DNA of 64,000 bases from Trogon surrucura (taxonomy: Eukaryota; Chordata; Aves; Trogoniformes; Trogonidae): positions 160,960,912-161,024,911 of the forward strand of contig CM036617.1 of the NCBI GenBank assembly GCA_020746105.1. The letters run 5' to 3'. This document shows positions 29,793-40,991 of this stretch, in pieces (position 1 is the stretch's first letter; each line of letters starts with the position of its first letter). The notes under the pieces are model-generated. The model worked only from the letters and a program-made list of their open reading frames with translations, was not told the DNA's origin and made no database searches. The position numbers and the translations under genes were made by a program.

Positions 29793-30053
29793 GGTTGAGT
29801 TTTAGAACAGGTATTAGGAAAAGGGGAGGTTTAGGTTGGGTGTTGGGAGCAATTTCGTCACCCAAAGGGTTGTCAAGCATTGGAACAGGCTGCCTGGGAC
29901 GTGTTGGAGTCACCATCCCTGGAGGTATTTAAAAGCTGTGTAGATGTGGTGCTCAGGGACCTGGGTTAGTGGTGGACCTGGCATTGCTGGCTTAACGGTT
30001 GGACTCAATGATCTTAACGGTCTTTTGCAGTACAAAAGATTCTATGATTCTGT
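29793..30053 (+). mobile_element. CR1 LINE 3'-end fragment, shared by C and C'
   Basis: A + strand CR1 tail with 'ggaacaggctgcctgggacg', 'agtcaccatccctggaggta', the 'gtggtgctcagggacctggg' block, 'ggactcaatgatcttaacgg' and a short terminal 'attctatgattctgtg'. The block order is that of the classical chicken-type CR1 3' end, different from the copies at 213, 23,346 and 35,790. Its mirror lies at 58,405-58,666, so it was in place before the duplication. Confidence 0.9.
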
Positions 30054-33000
30054 GATCTGTGGGTGCCTGGTCTTTTCCCCATTGGGCTCCCCATTTTGAA
30101 TACACAGGAGTGTAGAAGGTAAAAGAGGAAAAAGATCTCTTGTAGTCCACACATAATGCCAAAACCCAACCTCACAGGATTCTCTCCATGCACTCAGGCT
30201 AAACGGTGCTTGGATATCTGGCTATCACACAGAAGCACCATGCGGATTGCAATCATCCACGTCGGTTCAATGAAGAAATGCTTCACTCCCCACTTTCAGC
30301 ACGAAGCAGACGTAGTTGCACTGTAACCTCTGGGTCCCCGCAGTAGGAAATTCACTGGGCCTGTACAGCTCAAGGCTGGAAACAGACACTGCCAAAGCGC
30401 AAGAAGGCACATGCAAATGAGGAATCGTGGTTGCCAGTCTAGAAAAGGCTCACCTCCAGCTTGCTATCAGTACAATCACTAACAACAGTGCTTTAGTTTT
30501 TTCTTCCCCCCCACCCAGTATTTGAACTTCTAAAAATGTTACTGTGCTCAAATATTCCCTTTTCTTTCTCTTTGAGCTGTGGTGATTTGCCTCCTTATCT
30601 AAGAAGCTGCTCCAAAGCTCACTGGGGGCAGCACGACTCTTGAAGACAGGTTCAAGAACCAAAATCTGTTCCAGTGCATGCAGGCCTTGTATTATCTCTT
30701 TTCAGTGGGTTTTCCAGCGTGAGATAATGTCTGCTTTTCTTGCTGCAAACATGCTACTCGCTTCTATCTCTTAACATACCTACTAAGACCTTGTACATTC
30801 CAGCGATATTTTAAGCCAGAAGGCCTTAAAGTACAGGTCATGACACATTGCCCGAGGATCATAAACCTATTCCCTTTCCCTGTCTCTGGTTTGCCACTGG
30901 AACAGACTTGCTTAGTCACTTGCCCGTATCCTCCTCCGATCATAGCAGCACCTTATAAATCACTGTACCCGTTCCTGTGTGTTTACTTTGAAGGACCGTG
31001 GGAATCGACCCGGAGGATTGTGGGACACGTCTAAGAAGGTCAGAGAGAAAATAAGCAACTGTGGGGTCACAGAACGGAGTGAGGCTGAGGACACCTCATC
31101 ACAGCAATTCGCAAGATAGGGGATACCAAAGAGCTCATGATCCAGTTTAGTTTTTAACTCCCCGAGGATTACTGAAGGACACAGATGGAGGGAGACGTAT
31201 CAAACCTCCCTGGGATCAAGATTCGCAAAAGCATTTTCTGTGTGGATCTGCCCCTTAGTGGCACGAAAGCTCAAACCTCATTGCAAGTCTATAAGAACTA
31301 TGATCCCTGGTTATTTTTCACATTACGGACAAAGGACGACAAAAACGTGTAATTGGGAAACTCCGTCTTCCCCTTTGATCCTCAGACTGTCAAGTGACCA
31401 AAAGATGAAGTCCCTTGAATCTGCCTTAGTGGTGCAGGAAACAAGAGATTCTTTGTACAGCATAACCGCATGTGCCCAGTTGCACTGGTGCGTTTGTCTG
31501 ATGACTCCCTGGGATTAATTTCAGCTGACGGGGTGAGAATAGACTTGGTAAAACATCCCATCTGGTAGTGAGATTCGCTCTGGTCCAGTTTTCCCTTTCA
31601 CTCCTGGATTTACACTGCCATAGGAACACTGCCTTCTGCTAACATTTTCCTGGCTAGTCGTGTTGGGAATTAATCTCGCAGCAAGCTACCAATGCCTCGT
31701 AGTTTCCTCCATGTGACAAGGACACCCAACCAGACCGTGTCCTGTTGTCTCTCCACAGGAACATGCATGAGGTCTACAACCTCCTCCACAGCAAGAGCTG
31801 AGCTATCTTGAAGCCCCACTTTTTCTGCTCCGCTTCAGGATCGCGTTGGTTGTGGGAGAAAACTGGGAGCATCTGGCAACTGAATAAGGAACATGTGACA
31901 AAAACTCGGATACAACATTCCCACAGGAGAACGAGGCTTTGCTGGGCCCCACCTACAGGTGGCCACCGATGCTCACCCAGCCCAGGGGCTTCAGCATAGC
32001 TGCATATTGACACACTTAGCGGAATGCCCCTGGGCACTATGACAAACACAAAGGTTCTGCTGAAGCTTAAAAAAAATAAAAAAGGGTTGGTCCTTCTTTC
32101 TTTGAGGTTCAGACTAATGCTGCTTGAAGGAAGCGTCCAAGCCAGAGCTGCTTTGAAATCGTTTTCAAGAGACTGTGTCATTTGCAATGACAAGGTTAAG
32201 ACACTGGCACATGCAGTCTCTGCTCTATCACTAACATAGGTCCTTTTTTTAGCACAGTCCAGCCCACAGCCCTAGGAGAGCATATAATAACTTGTGGCAC
32301 CATTTTAAAAATAAAGTCTTTGTAAATGCCAACCTCAATAACCTTAAGGCCTGCAGTGACTATTCTGGGGAAGAAATCCCACCTTATTATTGCAGACACA
32401 GCTCGCAACACTCCTGCCAGGAGAGACTGACCTGAGCAGAAACACCACTCCCCTGTTTTGAGTTTTCCTAAAAAAGTCTTCACTGACGAGGAGGCCTATC
32501 TAGTTCACTTTTTAAGAGACACCAAAGTAATCAAAGAAAGTTATGTGAAGCCAGATCCTGCTTTCTAAAGTTTTACATCCAAGGCACAACTCCTCTTCTG
32601 TGGTTAAACTTGCAGAAAACTCTATGATTTCAATTCTAAGGCAGTCATGCAAACGCTGTTCTGAGATGATCCCTTAATCCTGCTGACTCACTGGACCTTT
32701 ATTTAACTGGTTTTGTAATTAAATCAGAGAATCAGTAGCAGGGGAGGATCCACTGGTCCTGGTTGTGAAATCTCCTTAAAAGTGTGTTTTGAAAAATCAT
32801 TTCTGTGAAGATAAAGACAGTAAACGTGACATGAGCGGGGAAAAAGCTGGAGCTGTGGCTGTGCTAGAAAGGAGGTTAATGTAACAATTGCTTTCAGTGC
32901 CAAGTGGAGGCAAGCTACCGATTGCTGGCAGCAACTCAGCAAGCGAGGAGTTATCTTTATCTTTTTTGGCTTGTCAGGAGGATTATGTTTTAACTGTTTC

Positions 33001-33744
33001 TAGAGTTGGTAAAGGTGTAAAGGAGGTGTCTCCCTTCAGTAAATCATGATGCAATAGGGCGGAGGAGCTCAGTGTAGCAGAGCACCTAAAAACTAAGGAA
33101 GGAAATTAATTTAGTTTTAATTGGTGATACTTCATCTGATTGCAAATGTTGCAACCCCTCAACTCCTATAAATATTAGATTTGGTTTATGTTGTTTTGAA
33201 CTACTTTGGAACCAGCTTGACAATTTTTTTGCAGAATTCCTTATGTATACCAAATACTCTAATGGCCTGGAGGTATTTACTGAACTCCATAGGTTCTGCT
33301 AGCTGAGCCAAAGCAGGAGCAGGGCTGAAAAGGAGGCAGCTGTTGCACTGACAGGCACCGCAGCTGAAATAGCTCTTCAGATATTGCCAAGGATGTTCTT
33401 GGTACAAGCTGGAGGAACGAGAGCACGTAGGGTGGACTCCTCTGGTGCTGAACATGGGGTTCAGGAACTGGCATTCGTGTGTGGATGCCCTTACTGCTGG
33501 TTATTGAAACAAGTACCTTTCTCTGCGGTTTTCAATTGACGCCTGCCTTTCCGCTTCTGAGGTAAGTCCGGAGTCTAGTCACTGTTGGCATTTGTCCTGT
33601 GTTAAGTGCTTGGCAGCTCCTTAGGCACTCTAATTCCCTCCAAGATGTGCCCCACCATCAAGCCTTCCTGCCTGCAGCCTGTTTTGGAGACCGAGCACTG
33701 CATGTAGTGCTGGAGCAACCCCTTCTCTCTTCTCATGGCCACAA
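30054..33744. other. Arm C non-coding body
   Basis: Paired with about 54,723-58,404. ORFs reach 139 codons (31,774-32,193 minus) and several are open in both arms, but frames are partly disrupted in C' and no domain is evident. One minus-strand ORF (33,201-33,455) contains a short Cys cluster CGACQCNSC, too little for a family call. Confidence 0.5.
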
Positions 33745-33939
33745 GCCCAAAGCCTAGCCAGGCTGCAGACATGCCCGGCAAGATTAGACTGATCTCAGGG
33801 GCGTGCCAGGCCGGTGGTACCTGGGAGTATATCGGTCGTCTGCACAGACTCTTCCACGGCACTCATGGTGGCTGTACTCTGAACTCGGTGGAGCATGCAA
33901 CTGTGGAGGAGATCTGTCAAGGACTGCCTGAATTTCTAG
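33745..33939 (+). other. Candidate exon 1 of duplicated unknown transcript
   Basis: This CpG-richer segment follows a pyrimidine tract ('ccccttctctcttctc') and ends CTAG|gtttga. The start is uncertain: an AG at 33,744 or one at 33,768 could serve. The open frame includes MPGKIRLISGACQAGGTWEY and ends in ICQGLPEFL with one extra base. That base joins in phase with the segment at 34,208. The mirror in C' (about 54,528-54,722) keeps the frame with a Gly-to-Arg change. The donor is weak and no family was recognised. Confidence 0.25.
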
Positions 33940-34207
33940 GTTTGAATCTCTTCATTACTTCACTTATTTTTATTGGAGACAACTGAAAAAGCCAGGTTAA
34001 TTACATCACACGGTGAACCTGGAAATTCAAAGTAGCCATCAAAGAGCACAGATCCCATAAATCCTTGTAATAGACTGGAAGGACGAAAAGACACAAATGA
34101 CAACATTCCAGTGGTGGTAATCGAGGTGGGTACTTTGGTGGAAACTCTTCTCTCAGCGGCGGGAGAGCTTGTAAATCTCATTAATTTATTGCTCTCTTCT
34201 CTTTCAG

Positions 34208-34346
34208 GTGCACAGCACTGGATGAGAAAGAAATTGGAGAGGAAGGCATCTTTTGTACAAAAAGAAGCTCCCCGTCGGTTTCTTATCTTCCATGATCCCA
34301 TTAACTTCTTCATGGCATCATCTTTTTGAAACACCTGGAACTTAAG
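34208..34346 (+). other. Candidate exon 2 of duplicated unknown transcript
   Basis: This 139-bp segment sits between a very good acceptor ('gctctcttctctttcag') and a near-consensus donor (TTAAG|gtaagc). In the frame continuing from 33,939 it reads AQHWMRKKLERKASFVQKEA and then ends in FFMASSF before a stop at 34,327-34,329, so it would be a terminal coding exon with 3' UTR. The mirror in C' (54,120-54,258) keeps both splice sites and the frame, with Lys-to-Asn and His-to-Gln changes. No known family was recognised. Confidence 0.3.
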
Positions 34347-34563
34347 GTAAGCCAGTTATTTTCTCCCAGGGAGAAGACAAAGCTTTCCAAACCCAATGGG
34401 GATCCCTGGGTAAAGAAGGATGCTGTTTACACCAGGCACCCTGCCTATAACCCACCCGCCGTTAACTTTCACCTCTCAGAAGGGATGCTTGACACTTGCT
34501 TCTCTCTACACCCGGCAGACCCTGCCTGGGGAACTGCAACCGACTTCCTTTTCCCTCTTGCAG

Positions 34564-34617
34564 GATGGAGAGTTACTTGAAATTGGTGAAGTGAAAGAAA
34601 CCTTGGAGAATGAGTGA
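34564..34617 (+). other. Candidate exon 3 of duplicated unknown transcript
   Basis: A strong acceptor ('ttttccctcttgcag') precedes a short open stretch DGELLEIGEVKETLENE ending in TGA. It is identical in the C' mirror (53,565-53,618). If exon 2 supplies the stop, this would be 3' UTR. Alternatively it is the true C-terminal exon of a form that skips or frameshifts exon 2. The ~284-bp indel between arms lies only about 20 bp upstream of this acceptor. Coding status is unproven. Confidence 0.25.
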
Positions 34618-35789
34618 GGCTGAAAAGAAAATACCCCAGTGTGCCAATGCCCTGCTTCATCCTCAGTGGTCAGGTCTTGCCTTCAAGTCTATGTTGTGCC
34701 GTGAGTCCCAGGCTCTTGTGCTCCTCTTGCAACCAGCTGAGCTCAAGCAAGACGACAGAGAGACAGACCTGATAAAATGGCAGGAGTCAGTCCCTGTTTT
34801 TGGGAAAGAACAAGGGAATACCCCCTGAATTTGGATGCGCATGTGTTCTTCCACACTAGTGCATGCCCATGGCATCAACATGCCCCCTATTTCTGCTGTA
34901 TACATATGGGTTCTAACTGCTCTGCATTTTCCGTGCTGAAGTGGCAAGATCAGGGAGAGTTTTCTCTCAAAACCCACTACATCAACTTTTCTAAGTTCCT
35001 CCTTAGTATGGTTATGTAAACTCTTGAAAAAGATAAATTAATCTCTTTTCAGCAACTCACAGCCACTCAGATTTTGACAGAAATGGGAAATCACAGTTGG
35101 AAAAAGTAAATCCTGCCTTTGTTTCCTCAACTTTAAGCTACAGATTAATTTGACAAATGTCTGAACCTCATTAATATTGCTATTGTCTGTCTCTGAATAA
35201 TAAGCCCAATGATCACTATGAACTTCTGAAGCGCACATACTTTAATAATATGCTCATTGCGATAAAACTGTAAACCACACTCACTAGTTGTTGGGTTGGT
35301 TTTTTTCACACGGTCATGAAAAATGCACTGGAAAGGGAGGTTTGTAATGATTCCAGTTTCATGAAAAGCCTGTAGAAAGAACTGGAAAGTTGTTCAAAAC
35401 TGTTGCTAAGGAATTGACGTGGCTGGGATTGCTTTCCCTTTATTTTACAGGCTCTCTGCACGGCAAAGCCGGTTCGGCTGCCCAAGGACCCACTGACACT
35501 GGCCCAAGGCCAGGGTGACCGGACCAGGAGGAATTCCTGGAGGAACGGGGCCGCAGCCACGGCGCTTCCATGTTCTGGTGTTGTCTGGCTCCTACAACGG
35601 CTTTGCAAAACCACAAGCTTTAGGCACAACCTCAAGCATCCCCGAGAGGCTTGCTGGCCTATGTCACTTTTTCATAGAGGAACCATCATTTGGCCTCTAA
35701 AGTTCAAGTGCAGCGTATTCAGACCTGAAGCCCCAGTTTTCGCAGAGTGGATTCTCCTATCCAGATCTGAGAGGTCAAATGAAAGACGA
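34618..35789. other. Arm C non-coding sequence
   Basis: Paired with 52,370-53,564. ORFs of 60-109 codons occur on both strands, none with a domain. Near 35,450-35,640 is a modestly GC-rich patch, mirrored in C'. Nothing here supports a gene. Confidence 0.5.
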
Positions 35790-36178
35790 GAGTCTTGAAA
35801 AGAGAATCACTTCGGAGGGGCCTAATAGCTGCCTTCCAATACGTGAAGCCATCCTACAGGAAGGGTGGGGAGGGACTTTTTACAAGAGCGTCCACTGACA
35901 GGACAAGGAGAAATGGGTTTAAGTTGAAGGAGACTGGATTTAGATTAGATCTTAGGAAGAAATTCTTCAGTATGAGGGTGGCAAGACTTTGGAATAAATT
36001 GCCCAGAGATGTTGTGGCTGCCCCCTCCCTGGAGGTGTTCAAGGCTAAGTTGGACAGAACTTTTGAGTAGCCTGATTTGGTTGAGAGGCGTCCCTGCCCA
36101 TGACAGGGAGGTTGGATTAGATGATCTCTAAGGTCCCTTCCAACCTAGGCCATTCTATGATTCTATGATTCTATGATT
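35790..36178 (+). mobile_element. CR1 LINE insertion present in C, absent from C'
   Basis: A 389-bp + strand, 5'-truncated CR1 with an open C-terminal frame (91 codons at 35,795-36,070, including RKKFFSMRVARLWNKLPRD) and three clean ATTCTATG repeats at its 3' end. In C' the flanks meet directly at about 52,368: 'gaaagacga', two bases, then 'gacgtaagg'. This is a filled/empty pair, so the element most likely landed in C after the duplication. Confidence 0.95.
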
Positions 36179-37085
36179 GACGTAAGGCTTTCGGGGTTTT
36201 CTGTACATAAAGATTGCAAGGCACAGCCCCTGCTTTGCTGGTGCTCCCTTCTCCTCCACTGCTTGTTAAGTGATGAGAATCACTTGGGAAACATTGCTCA
36301 GGCCCAGTTAAATCTGTTTGTCTAACTTTTCATTCCAATCAGATCCCACGAGAATTTGCTAGGCTGAGATTGCTACTCCTACCACCCAAGCTACTGACTG
36401 AGGTTCCTGTTTCCAGATTTGCCAAAACTCTCACTCTGACAAAGTTTTCCCCGTTTTTGTCCTGAAGAGGATGCTGTTAATACCTCCCTCCACCTTTTTC
36501 TGGCAGTCTGTTCTGAAATGCTAAATCCTGATTTCCTCAGCAGGGGTATAATATCTTCTCTTATTAAAAATACTGAAACACAAGCTTACCCAGAGGTGTG
36601 TTTTATTTGACGTGAAGAGATTCAGTAAAAATGCTTCCCGGGGACAGCTAGTGTTTCAGCCGTCCTGCAAGGATTTGGCAAATGTTTCAAATGTTCTGCC
36701 GGACTCTCGGTTTGAGATTTTATTATTAACCCCTTTCAAAACGGGCAACTGCCACTATTTCCAAGTGCAGTTGGATGGAAATTACCGAGTCTTTTGTCTG
36801 AAGCTATGGCAGGCAAAGAGAAAGTCTGAGCCTCTTTTGATTAATCGCTGGGGAATGGAGTGAGTAAGGATGACAAAAATCAGCATCTCTCAAACTGGCT
36901 CCAGCAGTGTTTTACAAACAGGCAGTGAGTTTGTCCTCCTAAGAGAGTCACCACCGAAGTGTTCCCATCAGCAGCCTCTTATGCTGTAGAGTTATCGCCG
37001 TCATGGGGCAAGAGAGAGTTGGAGCCCTGCCTGTAAAATGTTAGGAGAGTTAGAAAGGAACAGTCAGGGGACAAATGTTCAGTGG
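36179..37085. other. Arm C, right end
   Basis: Paired with about 51,460-52,367. An 83-codon + strand ORF (36,612-36,863) is open in both arms with a single Pro-to-Leu change. It has no domain and no convincing splice boundaries, so I do not call it a gene. Confidence 0.45.
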
Positions 37086-39961
37086 AGTGACAAGAGAGTC
37101 CCCAGTGCTCACGTGCTCATCAAATATAAGGTCACATGGATGGAGGGAGAGAGGAATAAGCAAATCTCCTACTTTCTGTATGTGACAGAAGATGTCTCGC
37201 CAAGACAGTACTGCTACCCCAAAGAGGGATGCTAGCGACACATGCATGTCTAAGAAAAATCACTTCTGGTGAGCTATTGCAGACAAAGACACATTAATAA
37301 ATGAATAAAGCCTTGCCTTTTAGCAGCAATTCAGCCCTCCTGCTGTGAAGACAGAAGGTGCTCCAAGCCGCAGTTCCATTGTTCGCACTCTTGCCAGGCA
37401 TAGCATACCACAGAGAAGACAGCGGTTGTGTTATCCCAAAGAAAGCAAACTCCTGCTAGACTAAAAAAAAACAAAAAAGAGTCCCACTGCAGCTCATGCT
37501 TGTTTAGCCACGAGAGGAGTGATGAATTTTGGGCTTCAGATTAACAGGATCACAAGACCCAGCTTAGAACTGCCTGCCATCGGGAAAGTTTCTCATGTTT
37601 TCTCATGTAATAGTAAAAGATCTGCTGTCACAGCAAAGCCAAGTCCAAGCCCTGTCCCATCTGCCTGTGGAGGGGCAGCGTGGCACTGCCTGGAATAGGC
37701 AGGGTCAGATAAGGAAGACGGCCGTGGTTGTACCTCGCTGCACTGCCCAGCTGCAGAGGCCTGAGCAGGGCCCCTGGCCCAGCTCCTCCCCACAGCCCGT
37801 AAGAGCCAGCTCTGCAAGAACAAGCCACCCCAGAGCCCACGAAGCAGCTGATGATCTATCACCAGAATGAAGTTATGTTCACTGAGCTGCTGCCGGAGTG
37901 TGACAGCCACCAAGGCGTTTCCCATTTCACAGGATAGAGGTTCCTTTCTGGGTAGACTCTAAGGACCAGCCACCGAACCCTGCCCAAATGAAGTCAGCAA
38001 GAGCTTTGCCATGAGCCTACAAGATGCAGGGTTCAGTGCCATGGGGACACTTCCCAAATCGGTTTGGAAAGTTCCCACATTAGTCCTTGAAAAAGAAGAA
38101 GGAGGGGAGGGGGCTTAAGGTCAACACACCCCATTTATTTCCAGGCACTGGTTGCGATCATGGCATAATCCTTCTCTGCCCTTGCCACCACTTTAACGCT
38201 GGCTCGGCAAGGTGCTGAACAATCGGGCTGCGAGCCAACAGGACACTCAGACATGTGCTTGGCTTTAAGGATACAAGTAAATCCTCTTGAATGCTTAATG
38301 TTATGCTTTCCTGAACTGGAGCCAAAGTGCTCCATCCCTTGCCAGCTCATAAGGTTAGCATCAAACAAGTCTCTTCTCATAATGCTAAATAAAGCCTTTC
38401 ATGCAAGTATGTAAATGGTTCCATCAACTATCTCTCTCTATATATACAGTCTCATTCTTCCACACAGACATGAATGGGAGAGCCTGGGATACTCTGTTTC
38501 AAGCTCCATCTATTTCATGCCTACACCTCATGTCTTTGACCCAAGCACTTTGTTGCTCCCAATGAACAGCACTGAGGATTCATTACCCCTAGTAATAGTA
38601 TTAAATCTATAGCTATAGTCTAGTGGCTGTAATGCTATCTCCATTGTGTTCTCTGGCTGGCATTTGCTCTGATGTGTTTTGGTTTTCAGCCCTCCACCAA
38701 TTCTCTCATCCAACTGGAACAGAGGCCAAAATGACTTAGAAAACACCGTTCAGGTTCCATATAATAAAGCAAACCACAGGAATGGTCTATCAGCATTAAA
38801 CACATGAAAGATAAACATGCCATCAATGGAAGCTGAGCAAGCACACCACTGCAACACCACTTTTTAATACCCTGACTTCCTATATTACAGATAAGCCTTT
38901 GGGTACGTATGCCATACAACATGCCATACTACATTATTTTCTCAGTGCAGTTCCCTTTTCTTTGTTCACTTCTCTTTTATCCCTAAGGAGGCACGGAACA
39001 TTCCAACAAGACAAAGCACTTCAAACCTCTATCTCCAGGCTAAAAGAAGAACCAATAGCTCTCTGTCTACTTCAGTCTACCAAAACAGGAGACTATTTCA
39101 TTAATCCCCCAAGTTGGCACCACTGCAATTTCACCAATTAACCAGACATTTCTTTTATTTCATCGGATTTCAGTCTCTAACTAAAAAAACTTTTCTAAAT
39201 GCATTTAATTCTTTGAGATCAAAGACAAAATTCCATCTTTTTCTAGCTTTCAGAGAGTGTCCAAAAGCCACTAACAATGATCCAGTTGCTCACAGCCCCC
39301 AGTGCCTTCAAAAAATTACATTGCCAGGTTCCTGTCTTCTTGACTGCCATTCACGTGTCACAGCCAAAACTCAGAAGTTTGAGTGCCCAGCAGCTGATGA
39401 ACCCAACCACACTTCCGTGTCCTCAAACTGCAGATGTGCCTACAGGGCTCAAATAGTCTTGAGGGATCTATCTCAGGAGTGTATCTGTCCATGGGGTCAA
39501 GATCTGTCTGCCCTAATAAACTTCTAACAGGGGAGCTGCGTGAAGAACCTGTGAAAATGTCAATGTACCAGCTTGCAAGCTAAAAAGGAAGAATCACATG
39601 AGGCCCCACATGCCACAAGAAGGGAGATGTTATAGTTTCCTAAAACTGTGCTTTTCAGGCAATTCCAGAGAAAGGAGCTGGGAAGCAGCTTGTACAGGTC
39701 ATGTGGAGACAGAGCAAGGAAAAGTGACAGCAGTAATAACCTTTCCAACTGTTACAGCACAGTTTGGAATCACATCCGTAATGAAAGGGGAAGCCGTATA
39801 CAAAGCGATGGGATATTTTGGACAAGAATATTTTTTTGGCTATCAGAAGAGGTATTGCTAGGTTTTAGTGTATTTTCTTCCGTTCCTCAGACTAGACCAT
39901 ATATGTGCTGCTGGCAGTCTGAGCAGAATTTCCCCATCTTACATTAGATTTAGCATGGCAT

Positions 39962-40203
39962 AACCATATAGATGACATTTCCACATAACACCCAGCTGCA
40001 GTTTCAGCAGGGAAGTTGTAAATACACATTTTTTTGCAATATTTTGCATATTTGGTACATTTGAAGATTTGAAGGGGAGGAGGCAGCACCACGCAAAGTT
40101 ACCCTACCCATAAGAAAAGATGACACTGATAACTGCAGCTTGTAGAAGAGTTACCTAAACTTGTCTCTGTCTCCTGTTACCAACTTGGGCTCACTTGCTG
40201 GTG
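39962..40203. other. A'-specific replacement segment
   Basis: About 240 bp with no match in arm A, sitting where A carries 22,724-23,850. It shows no CR1, LTR or tandem signature. It may be the original sequence that was deleted and replaced in A, or filler from repair in A'. Confidence 0.65.
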
Positions 40204-40852
40204 TCCGGTACTTTCAGTGACACCGTGAGCACATGGGGTTGTTTGCCATTTAATCTACTTTCCAGAAAGCCTTCCACAGAGGCGTTAGACCTAGGAGAAA
40301 ACCTCTCGGCAGTTCTTTGTTCCACACCCTTGCAGAACAAGCATCTTATTAAACCCAGACCAAGCATCACATTAAACCCAGACCAAAACTTGAAGGCGAG
40401 GATTTCCAGTGATGGTGGTGTCACCAACTCACCCAGCAGACTGTGCCCATGCTCACTGTTGGGTTTAGGATTTTTTTTCAGTTATGCAGTCACAGAAACA
40501 TGCAAAGAGACACATACAAGCCACCTTTCTGCTGGTCCAGCCAGGGCAGTGCTTTCACCAAATCCTACCAAAATGGAAAAAATAAATGTAGGAAATTTAT
40601 AAATTCAAGCTCCTGCAGAACAGCCTTTTCTCTGCAGGCTAGCTAGCTTTATTTTTTAATGCTGAAGGTGTATATTGAAAGCATGCAAATACCAAACACT
40701 TCATGATGCCTTTAAAAGAGCAGTGGGCAGTTCAGATAGGTCCAGCTGACTTCTGGGCTGATCACTCCTAGAAGATGAGACCAATGAAGGAAGAAAAAAT
40801 TGCTTTAGAAGCACAACTAACTCACTTTTGGCTTACTACCAACAGGGGGAAA

Positions 40853-40991
40853 CTCTCAGTTCTCCTTACCTCAAGTCTACTGGTTTTAATCATGAAAGCT
40901 TTTATTCTTTTTGCTGCTCTCCTCTGCATTCTCTCCCAGTTCGTCAGCTTTGCTTTCATAACATTTGTGGTTGCAGACGACCAGCACCACA
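40853..40991 (-). mobile_element. Old, diverged CR1 fragment, arm A'
   Basis: Mirror of the fragment at 21,262-21,400. Read on the + strand it yields a hydrophobic ORF start (MKAFILFAALLCILSQFV) that mimics a signal peptide, but this is antisense CR1 sequence. Confidence 0.5.

Larger units (their letters stand above)
28903..37240 (+). repeat. Inverted repeat 2, left arm (C)
   Basis: About 8.3 kb that recurs in reverse complement at 51,306-59,550. A 60-base sample near 34.9 kb is identical, and a 104-codon minus-strand ORF in both arms (34,663-34,977 and mirror) translates identically. The left edge is near 'tggagaaaccttaataaa'. The right ~155 bp overlaps the start of arm A'. The arm carries a CR1 insertion (35,790-36,178) absent from C' and lacks a ~284-bp segment present in C'. 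Confidence 0.93.

Noticed and set aside
33201-33474. Minus-strand ORFs including a CGACQCNSC cluster
   Set aside because: Two overlapping frames are open at once, the Cys cluster is too short for a known zinc-binding fold, and no splice context supports it.
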